NCBI GenBank assembly: GCA_002917075.1
Contig: NTMA01000001.1
Span: 992,001-1,056,000, forward strand
Origin: Hawksworthiomyces lignivorus
Taxonomy: Eukaryota > Ascomycota > Sordariomycetes > Ophiostomatales > Ophiostomataceae
Reading direction: 5' to 3'
Length of the DNA stretch: 64,000 nucleotides
Position numbers and translations under genes: made by a program
In this document: positions 23,909 to 33,056 of the stretch, piece after piece
How positions within the stretch are numbered: the stretch's first letter is position 1
Layout of the letters: each line of letters begins with the position of its first letter
The notes under the pieces: model-generated
Seen by the model: only the letters and a program-made list of their open reading frames with translations
Told to the model about the DNA's origin: nothing
Database searches by the model: none

Positions 23909-24698
23909 GGGGATCGTCTCTTAAGGCATCTTTGGGGTGGAAAACCCACTGCAGACTTAGAACAACATGGACAAAAAAAGTGCAAGAAAAAAAATTGTGG
24001 CTAATACGACGTATTTGCGGCTAGCTTTACTTCGCGGCAGTCAATGCAAGTCTTTGTTCTTGACAATAGAATTGCCTGTGAAACAAAACGCGTAATCTTT
24101 GCCAGAAGGGATATAAAGGGATACTTCAAATAAGTGACGATGGCCGCATGTTGAGGATAGGCCCTCGGCCTGGCCCTGCATTCTTCAGCGTGTTGTTTCA
24201 TCTCTACTTGTTATCAGGTATCTTCTAGGCAGCAAAATTAGTAGACGCTATGAGCTGCCAAAATAAAATAAAAAATGGGTTTATTGGACATAGGGATTAG
24301 AGTTGAAAGGACTTTTAAATAGATTTAAGCATCGACGCTTGCAGGTGTATCGATCTGCATTGAGTTCCACCCATGGCTCGCCGTGCCTGGAAACACAAAG
24401 GCTGTGGAGTGATGTGGGTCAAGAAGCTGTTAGGCCACACGCTCAAGGAGACCGTGCAAGACAATTCGTCGATTTTACGTATTCGCAAATACGAAAAATA
24501 GATGTGCTGTAGAGCAACCATGATAACTTTCGTAGTTAAGAAGGCAAATGTTCGCAGCCAGAATGGCGACCTTTTGAACTTCTCAGTATTGATTTACAAT
24601 CGGACAAGCTTCAGATATCTCAGTTGTTTTCTCCATCTGTTTTTGTGTCTCCTTTTCTCTGCTGCAATTGTGAGCTCTTCCTATAGGAGATTGGTACC
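23909..24698. promoter_or_regulatory. Divergent spacer between decayed regulator and RTA1 gene
   Basis: The 790-bp region serves as promoter for the RTA1 gene and formerly for the regulator. It includes a small perfect hairpin at 24478-24493 (arms CGTATT and AATACG). No coding signal is convincing. Confidence 0.4.
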
Positions 24699-25658
24699 AT
24701 GGACGACGCCGGTCCCTTTGGCCCTGTTGTAAACGGGACTCAAATTGTATTCTACCAATACCGCCCGAATAAACCTGCTGCCGTTTCTTTTATTGTTTTA
24801 TTCGGACTAGCAACTTTAGGACACCTGATCTACTTCTTTCCGCTCCAAGCATGGTTCTTTATACCATTCATCCTTGGCGGCATTGGTAAGCTCATCTTCC
24901 ATTGAGCGACGTTGGCCTTGCGGTGTTCTCTAACTAACTTCTTATATGTTATAGGTGAAGCGTTTGGCTACTATGGTCGTTTTTGGGCCTCCAACGAGCC
25001 GGATCTTGGCGGTCCTTTTATTCTTCAGAATCTTCTTCTGCTCGCCTCGCCGCCCTTCATTGCTGCGACCATTTATATGAGCTTTGGTCGAATCACAGTC
25101 GCCCTCAAAGCGCAAAAGGGTGCACTGATGAGCCCTCGCTGGCTCACCAAAATCTACATTCTAATTGATATCGGCTGTGTTGTGACGCAGATCATGGGCG
25201 CCGTGCTGCCTGCCTCGGGTGACCCGAGCAGCATCGCGCTAAGCAAAAAAGTTCTCCTCGGTGGCTTGATTACGCAGGTAGCGGCGCTGAGCCTGTTCAT
25301 CATTGCCTGCTGGCACATGCACCATCGACTCAAGCGGCGGCCAGACGGCGAGCTTCCCATTGACCCATCGATCAACTGGCAGAACCACTTTCGGGTGCTC
25401 GAGCTCGTAACTGCTACATTGATTCTCCGGAGTTTGGTTCGCACTGTTGAATTCCTTCAAGGCGAAGACGGGTTTGTCGCGTCCCACGAGGTGTTCATAT
25501 ACGTCTTTGACGCTCTTCCGATGTTTCTGATCATGCTCGCCTTTATCATCCTTCATCCGGGAAGACTTATTCGGAGTTCCTATCAGCTTAATAAGGGTCA
25601 CATCGAGTTGGAGAGAAATATTCTCTTGCAATCTCGAGACGGATTTCAGAGTTTATAG
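24699..25658 (+). CDS. RTA1-like seven-helix membrane protein
   Basis: Two exons (24699-24885 and 24955-25658) give 296 residues, with the intron splitting the Gly codon of GGIGEAFGYYGR, a block typical of the RTA1 family. About seven hydrophobic helices are visible (around residues 26-46, 50-70, 84-104, 122-142, 160-180, 203-223 and 240-262), with the signature LLLASPPFIAATIYM and the later block DIGCVVTQIMGA. Fungal RTA1/RSB1 proteins are plasma-membrane proteins tied to resistance to lipid-active compounds such as 7-aminocholesterol and to sphingoid-base export; the substrate here is unknown. The neighbouring decayed regulator on the opposite strand could once have controlled it, but that is a guess. 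Confidence 0.88.
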
Positions 25659-26067
25659 TTTTTTATTTTTAAACGAATCCATTTATTACATTGTTACGTT
25701 CCTAAGCACAACAACAAACCAAAAGCTAAGTTAAACAATACTTGTTATTAAAGGCTCAGACATAATAGTCTTATTGGCGTCTAGCCTTCGATATAGCACC
25801 GAGAACGGCTACTATACGTATGGATGTAGTATACACTCCCAAATATAACTGCGCCAAATATTGGACCCTAAGTCAAACATGAAAAAAGATTCCTTTCAAC
25901 GTCTCATTGACACATGCTTTAACATTTCGTATTTTGACTCCTATATCGGGCTTGGCTAAGCATATGATCTAAAACAACAATGCTTAATTCAACAAAGCGC
26001 ACCGCCCAATAGATCAATATTTTGGTTTGGCCTTGTCTCCATGATCTATACATCTTCACATTCACTG
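25659..26067. other. Convergent AT-rich spacer
   Basis: AT-rich sequence between two genes that end toward each other. I see no gene or repeat. Confidence 0.45.
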
Positions 26068-27224
26068 CTACAGTCTCCTTACCTCTTTTTTGGCCTCTTC
26101 CACCTGGTTCATCTTATCGACGGCTTCCAACATTCTATAAATTAGAGTCGTATCAGTCATATTGGAGCTGCTGGGGTCTGCTGCAATCTCGGAGAAACGC
26201 CTTTTCCAGAATTTCCAACGTTCAAGACTAAACGGGCCAATGTCTACAGGGCAGTTTGGCCCGATCTTGGGGTTTAGAAGAGTTTGTTTCGAGACAGGAT
26301 CGACCGGAAATAGGCAGTCGTATAAGGTCTCTGCAATGTAGAAAATATACTCTGTGCAGCTCCTGAGGGCATCAGGCATGGACTCGTTTCCGTACCAATC
26401 TTCCTCCGGCCCGTTCTCAAATGTGTCGCGAAGCTGAAGCATAGCATGACGGCCAAAGCCCTTGAAGAATTTCGCATCGAGTTTGGCAAGGAACGAATTG
26501 TAGTTTCTCCATATAGTTGGATCCTTTTGGTTGGAAGAAAATTCTTCAATACCTGATTTAAAGTATTAGGTTATTTTCCTTGTGAAAATCAAGCAAGGGA
26601 GAAAGAAAGCGTAGGCTAAATTCGACCGTGCTTCACGTACGGTCGTATGATTCAGTGAATTATATGTTAAAACTTGGAAGGTCTTTCCACTTCCAACAAC
26701 AGTTCTAAACAAGTATTAAGGGTTAACATAAATAGTTCAAAAACAGACAGAAATTATAGATAAGAAATATTCCAATGGTTCTGTTGACATTTGAGTGCTG
26801 TCTTATCTTGTTCCGTCTTGATACGTAGACGTCCCGTGATTTAAGCTCGGCGAGCGCTTCGAGCAGTGCAGTGTGCCAAAGATGACCTGGCGGAACGCAA
26901 GAGGCCAGGTGAAAAAACATGATCCAGACTTGAAACACCTCTGCCGACGGATGAATTCGATGGTTGCTGTCCTTGGGATCTCTGTCGAATTCCTCATCTC
27001 TAGCATCACAAAAAAAATATAATGTCGTATGCCAGTTTGCGGCCGCGAAGCTCAGGACTAGCTAGATACAGAAGAGGTGATTCGAATACGTTGACCATTT
27101 GCGGGAGTGTGTTTTCCATGTTAGGGAATTCGTTTCGAAGTTTCTCCAGTGACACAAACTCTTCAGCATTCTCTACCGTGGGGGGTAGAGAGCTGCCTTC
27201 CACAGTGTTCATTGTGACCTCCAT
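26068..27224 (-). pseudogene. Frameshifted gene resembling fungal DUF3632 proteins
   Basis: The start at 27224 reads MEVTMNTVEG and the frame runs to KLAYDIIFFL, where it hits a stop. A coding frame in the next register resumes at once (CDARDEEFDRD, then VFQVWIMFFHLASCVPPG and HLWHTALLEALAEL). The change falls in a run of eight T (coding strand) at 27010-27017; seven would restore the frame. A further exon from about 26555 to the stop at 26068 carries IEEFSSNQKDPTIW and the C-terminal block PFSLERWKFWKRRFSEIA typical of these hypothetical proteins. No canonical donor near 26830 joins that exon in phase, which is a second sign of decay or of an exon I missed. A sequencing error in the homopolymer is the main alternative. 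The family function is unknown. Confidence 0.55.
26623..26645. repeat. Small perfect inverted repeat
   Basis: Arms CGACCGT and ACGGTCG flank a 9-nt loop inside the putative intron of the frameshifted gene. It could be chance. Confidence 0.4.
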
Positions 27225-27706
27225 CGTGTAGGTCTCAAGTCTCTCTGACTCAAAAAAAAAAAAGGCAGCAGGGAAAGATTATGAAAAACAGGCAATTGAG
27301 GGATACAGACGAGATGCACAAGAGATGAATGGACTATGATAAGTGCTTGCAGAACTCATCGGCACATTAGTAGACAGACCACTGTCGAGTGCCATATGTA
27401 AACGCCAACAGTGATAGGCAGCCAAATTGTGACAGTACATTTGCGACTGACTTTCCAGAAGTAGCCTACGATCACCTTTGGGCCTCAAAAACGGGCCTCA
27501 GATTCAGACGCCAAAACTGGTGGGAAGCTTCCAAAGCTTGATGAGAACGTGCTAGTTGATTTATAGCTTGCATAGAGGCATATATTTGTGAAGAAATCTA
27601 AATCTAAAGATGGATTGAAGGTTATCTACGAGCCCAAAAAAAATCTAAGCCATGTCTTTGTCTAGGGTCATCTATGCTGGTAGAACACAACAAAGACTTC
27701 TTTCTC
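27225..27706. other. Spacer between frameshifted gene and ferric reductase gene
   Basis: About 480 bp holding the promoter side of the frameshifted gene and the 3' flank of the reductase gene. No gene is seen. Confidence 0.45.
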
Positions 27707-30060
27707 TCACCACGCATAGGACTCCACCTCCAGCTCAAACTCTGTTGGCCCCCGCCTGGCCGCCGCTACCACCTCTGCACGGACGCTGTCACACAGCCCG
27801 CCAGGTCCAGACACCAGCACGCCCACGCGCGTCCAGCCGGCCGCAACCTCCTGCGCGAGTAACTGCACCACGTCCAGCCGGTTGCCAACTCGAATGTCCC
27901 GGTCCGCGCCTGCGAGTCGCGCGATCACGTTGGTTTCGCCGCCGCCTCGTGTAATATCCTCGACCAAGCAACGGGCAGGCTCGCGGACGCTCCAAGCCAG
28001 CTTGGCGTTTGCGTGGGCGGCGAGGAAGGGCAGCAGCGCCGTGATGCCGATTCCGCCACCGATGAGTAGTAATCGGTCGCAGCGGAGGAGCTCCCGCGCG
28101 GACGTGTTGGAGTAGGGCCCCTCGATGAGCACGGGCATTGCCGCGCAGGTGCGCAGGTGCCGCGTGACGCCAGACGCCTTGCGCACGTACAAAGTAATAC
28201 CGGCCGTCGTGGCGGCCTGCGGCGCTACTCTCTCTCTGCCGCCAGGTGCGAGGCGCTGCGCCGCGTTCTTTTCCACATCGCCGCGGTCATCTCTGTCATC
28301 CTGCACGTCGGATGATGATGAGGAAGTCGAGGATGAGGACGAGAGCGAGAGCGCGGGTGAGAGTGCGCGCTGGTCAGGGGCGGCAGCGCCGCTTCCAGCC
28401 TCGCTAGCTACTGCCTTGGCCGTGCTGCCCTGGAGTAGCGCCGTCGGCAGGACCGAGAACGGGTGGTTCTCCCAGGGGCGCAGCGGGCTGAGCGTCGGAA
28501 GGTACAGGTAGACGTGCCGGGCCAGCACGTCGGGTCCGGTCCAGCGGAGCCCCGGAATGTCAATGCGGACATAGCCCGCGCCCAGCTCCAGAACGCGGGC
28601 GCGGCGGATCCCGCCGGCCAGAAGCACCCTCACCACCCGCAACATCCGGTCAATGGTCCAGACCGCCGCTGCCGCATAGAGCCAGTCTTGCATGCCGCCC
28701 AGGAAGCCGTACAGCTCGTAGGCGTGGTACCAGCAGCCGACGACCAGCAGCAAGGCGGCGACGATGTGTGCCGCGAGGAACAGCTCGTAGGCGCGGCTGC
28801 GCGCGTAGAGGCCGCTGCCCAGCGTGAGAAAGACCACCATCACGATGGCCACGGTGCCCCAGATCCAGTAGGGCTTCTGCCGCTCTGCGTCGTAGGTGCC
28901 GTTGATTTTATGCAGCGCCAGCCCCACGAGCGAGTGCAGGACCACCTGCAGCGCAAAGACGCGCGCCACCCAGCGGTGCAGCAGCAGGTACGTGGCGTGC
29001 GACCAGTTGGCCAGGCCTGTCGGGAACAGCACCAGGAGCACGTTGTTGCGCGACGCGAAGAGAAATACCAGCGGCAGCATGGTGAAGGCGAGCGTGCCTG
29101 TACGGTAGACAATGTCAGCGACGATCTCGTGGCTGGTGCTGCTGAACCAGGCGCTGGGCTCGCGCGGCCGGTAATGGACCGCGGTCAGCACAACGTTAAG
29201 GCAAAAGAAGACCAAGATGTACAAGGTCTGTCCCATTGTCGGCGCGTTGCCAAGGCGATATGGAAGTGGACGGATGTGGTACGTTCCAACGGTGCTTGGC
29301 CAGACGAGATATGGCTTGAGACGACGGAAGAGCGAGGAAATTCCTGGGACGTGACAAATGGCTGTGATTATCACCGGTATACCGAAACCAACCACAAGGA
29401 TAATGATCCTACCAAAAGTAACTGTCAGCAAGACTGGCATTTGCATGGCTTTGTCATTCCAGCATACCCGTAGAGATTCTCTTTTGTGGATTCCTCTTGC
29501 ACGGCCACCAGGACGTTCCATTGCATCTCATATACTGCTGGTGACACCAGGAGAGTCTCGTTCAACCACGTAGCGTCGGCCGACAGTTCTGTCGCGGGCG
29601 GCGCAGCTTGCGCCTGGGTCAGCGCCTCGGCATAGCTCCATTTAGGCGTCACGATCTTGGCTCCGGTAGAGCTGTGACCCGCCGCCTCCATCTCCCAGAA
29701 CAACTCGAGCTTTGACTTTGCAACGACACTCCCTAACGTATATGGCGAGGTTGTGTCTCTGCACTGGCGGTGCATGCAGTATGCCAGACTGGTCAGATAT
29801 GGCGTGTTGTCGGCCCAGCAGGCGGACGACGTCGTAAACGCCGTCATGCCCAGCGCGCTGTCAGAGTCCGCACTAGAGCAGCTGAGTGATAGTGAGTCCA
29901 GAGACCGCAGACAAGCCGTGGCACAGTAGGGATCATAGTTGTTTGCGGGGAAGCCGGTGAGCCCGTTTTGGCCGCGGACCAAGCTGGACAGTAGGACGGG
30001 CAGCAGTATTGCGGACATCGCCAATCTGGCAAGTTGGCATCGTCTAACAAAGGAAATCAT
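27707..30060 (-). CDS. Ferric/cupric reductase transmembrane protein (FRE family)
   Basis: Two exons (30060-29468 and 29408-27707) join in phase to 764 residues. The N-terminal signal segment (MSAILLPVLLSSLVRG within the first 30 residues) is followed by a Cys-bearing extracellular domain, usual for fungal FRE proteins. The ferric-reductase membrane domain has paired heme histidines in LLHRW and VLHSLVG and in AAHIV and WYHAYE. The cytosolic part has the FAD motif HPFSV and the NADPH motif LIGGGIGIT, and ends with VLVSGPGG and a C-terminal SYAW. A Ser-rich insert lies between the FAD and NADPH parts. These enzymes move electrons from NADPH through FAD and two hemes to reduce external Fe(III) or Cu(II). 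The gene is divergent from a Ctr copper transporter, 1.4 kb away. Confidence 0.92.
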
Positions 30061-31472
30061 CTTCTTTGAGTTTCTTGGTAGGGGTTTCTATGGCTGATAT
30101 CGAGGCCAATTTCCCTTGCACACTGGTCTTCAAGGAACGAGAGGCAATCATGGCATTTGAGGGCGACCAAATCTGAAAATCCATCGCTGGTTCTACATAT
30201 ACATTCTCCTCGTCTACACCGTGCGGGCTGCGTTTCAAGGCTGATAAAAGATTTATCATTTTGAATTGAACCTTGCATTGAAATGTATCGTGTAGATGGG
30301 CGATTTTGGGTTTGCCCTCCATCAACATCCATAATTTTTCAATATTTACCTAATCAGCCCTACCAACACGATGTTGGTCTTATGGACATCTCCTCAAGAA
30401 AAGATCTAGCGTTCAATATTCCTTTTAGCCGATGTTATAATGATCGAGATCAGTGAAGAGCTAGATGTGTTTTTGTCGGGGATGATTAGCTGCCAGAGAG
30501 AACAATGGTAAGGCTCACATAGCAAATCGGGCGATGGGCAGTATTGAGTGCGTTATATCTCTGTAGGAATATTCATTTTTTAACGTGGCTTGACATCTTC
30601 TATTTCAAAAACAGCCCAAAAGGAATAAACTGTATTAAATGTTAAGGTAACTCTCTCTCTGCACAAAAAAGCAGCGGCTGAAGACATATGTATGGCATCT
30701 TGAGATAATGAATTCCGTCTTTGTTGAGACTTTTAGGTCTGAAGGGCCTCCGATTCCACCTTTACCTACCAGGGGCAAACAATAAAAAACTACGCAAATA
30801 GTCTTTTTCCATAGTTAATAGTCCATACATTTCATGTATTTAATTCTGAGGAAAATTGTATTCGGATTGTAGAGGCCATGCCTGTCTACTAAACACCGAA
30901 AGCGGTATACCGCACGAGCACATCGTCCGATTCAATGTACAATACAAATTTTCTCGCCCAGCCCAGAAGTATAGTAGCATCCCTTACTTTAGATTTTTTG
31001 GAAACAAAGTTAAGAGAAAAAAAAGAGAGGGGAGAAAAAAATGTGCTCAAACACAATGTGGTAACGGGTTAGGTTGCTTGGCATATGCGAGCGAGGCCTC
31101 GCCAACTTGCTCATATCCACCATCCAACCAAAGAACTCTCTCTTCTATTGCTGGATTCCGATCATGGAAAAAGCCAAGAGCTGCCACATGGTAAAACTTT
31201 CTCAAATACAACCTTTTCGTGATATTGGTATGCGTTTCTTGGGTCCACCCCAGTCGCCTTCCGAACCCGGTACCCGGAATACGACTCACTTGTATTGTTT
31301 TTTGTCGTATGGTTTTCTATTTCTTTATCTGTTTGCATGTATATATAAAGAAGAGCACGGAGCACTCTCGAGTGATCTTAAATGTAATTTTGATTTTTTA
31401 TACGTATGCACGGCGCTTTGAATCTTGTAAAGGTTAGCCATAGTAATATTTTCATATTGATCAAACCGCATC
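30061..31472. promoter_or_regulatory. Shared divergent region of reductase and copper-transporter genes
   Basis: The 1.4-kb AT-rich region lies between the start codons of the reductase (-) and the copper transporter (+). At 30242-30258 there is a perfect inverted repeat, TGATAAA, then AGA, then TTTATCA, about 180 bp upstream of the reductase start. TGATAA is the core of the sites used by fungal iron-repressing GATA factors (SreA/URBS1). The CT run near 30652 is unremarkable. No gene is evident. Confidence 0.4.
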
Positions 31473-32307
31473 ATGGATATGACAACTGGTATGGCGATGG
31501 CCACCGGAACTACGACATCTGCTATGCCTGCTATGACTTCAGCCATGAGTATGGGCATGGGTGCCAGCAACTGCAAGATTTCAGTGAGTAGGCTTGATGA
31601 AAATTCCTGTATGTTCTTCAAACCGAGGCTAACACTCTATCGAGATGCTCTGGAATTGGAATACCATCGACACCTGCTTTCTCTCCAGCTCTTGGCACGT
31701 TACCTCGCATGGCATGTTTGCCGGATCTTGCATTGGTGTTATTTTGCTGGTGATCTCTCTCGAGATGCTGCGCCGCGCCGTGAAAGAGTATGACCGTTTT
31801 CTGGTCCGGCAACATCGCACGAAGATGGAAACGATCTCTGCGCCGCAGCAGATGAACTGGACGGCCTCCGGGGACAAAGTAGCCAGCGATGGGGGTGTTA
31901 AAGCCACCAGTATGGCAGCTTGCCCTGCTGCGGTCCCTGGCTTCCGTCCTACCTTTTTCCAGCAGGCGATTCGGGCGCTGCTGCACATGCTTCAGTTTGC
32001 AGTGGCCTACTTTGTGATGCTGTACGTTGGACAGACTGCTAATGGAATCACTACATTCCTGAGAACTGACATATTTGAAACAGACTCGCAATGTATTACA
32101 ACGGCTACATGATTATTTGCATCTTTATTGGTGCCTATCTTGGTAGTTTTATTTTCCACTGGGAGACCATCGGAGAGTAAGTTCCACATGCAAGCCAAGT
32201 TTATTTCCAGGATAGAGCTGTTCATATCTAACTAAACGTCGCGATGGCACAGGTCGTCTGCTGGAAAAACAAGTGCTGCTACTGAAGCTACAGTGTGCTG
32301 TGGCTAA
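31473..32307 (+). CDS. Ctr-family copper transporter
   Basis: Four exons (31473-31583, 31645-32021, 32084-32176, 32253-32307) give 211 residues. The N terminus is rich in Met (MDMTTGMAM, AMSMGMG), as in the copper-gathering tails of Ctr proteins, followed by LWNWNTIDTCF. Three membrane helices are visible: MFAGSCIGVILLVISLE; LHMLQFAVAYFVML; and one holding the MxxxM motif (MYYNGYM) and the GxxxG motif (GAYLGSFIF). The last exon ends in VCCG, consistent with the C-terminal Cys motif of the family. The intervening loop is long and polar (about 60 residues). The protein should import Cu(I); the adjacent reductase would supply it by reducing Cu(II). The plasma membrane is likely, though vacuolar Ctr2-type location cannot be excluded. 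Confidence 0.9.
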
Positions 32308-33056
32308 GTAAACTCGGCATAGCCCGCGCATGTGATGAACAGTGCCTAAAAGACGTACTCTCGTTCAGAACTACTAATATTGGCGGCGAAGGAATGAAAG
32401 CTTAAATCAGACCAGGGGTGGACAGAATTACAGAACTGGCCCTAAGGCGGAATCTATACAAAGGAACAAAACCATAGGGATGTTTAAAGCTCTCGGGGTC
32501 GAGCGATTTGATGGTAGTGCTAATTATCAGATGAAATAAAGAAATCAGTCGACAAGACTCTTTGATAGAAGCATACCGCCGAGTAGCCTTGTGTTTCTCC
32601 ACTCGATCTTAATCTTCGTGCGGGTTTTGGGTGCGGCGTGAAACTGCTCAAACTTGCTCACATCTCGCGTGGTGGCAACACCTCGCAGGCGAGAACAAGC
32701 CTAGCTCTCCCTTTCAAGGCACGTTTCATTCGCCTTCGCCCTTACATCCCAAATCCCGCGCGTACTGTTGCCATGTATTACGCACAGTTTTCAGGCCTTC
32801 AATCTCGTACTGCTTGTACTATTCAGTATATCACGTGATGGAATGTCAATAAAACCCCTGACCGCTCCGCGAAGCTGGGCATCACCAAAAACATCCAATA
32901 TTCTCATGCAATGATTCTTTTGGTCTATATGTACGTATTGGAGTGTAGTGGTACAGTAGAGTAGCAATATGAATATGATACATTACTTTTGACAATGAGA
33001 TTGTACAATCGAAGGTGAGATGAACCTCTGTAAACGGGAACCACTTGAAAGCTGTC
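32308..33056. other. Convergent intergenic spacer
   Basis: The genes on both sides end here. It holds TCACGTGA at 32831-32838, which is not near any start codon, and no coding signal that I trust. Confidence 0.45.

Noticed and set aside
24478..24493. 16-nt hairpin CGTATT/AATACG
   Set aside because: Too short and isolated in AT-rich DNA to call a terminator or transposon end.
32831..32838. TCACGTGA palindrome
   Set aside because: It lies in a convergent spacer, not near any start codon, so a promoter role is unsupported.
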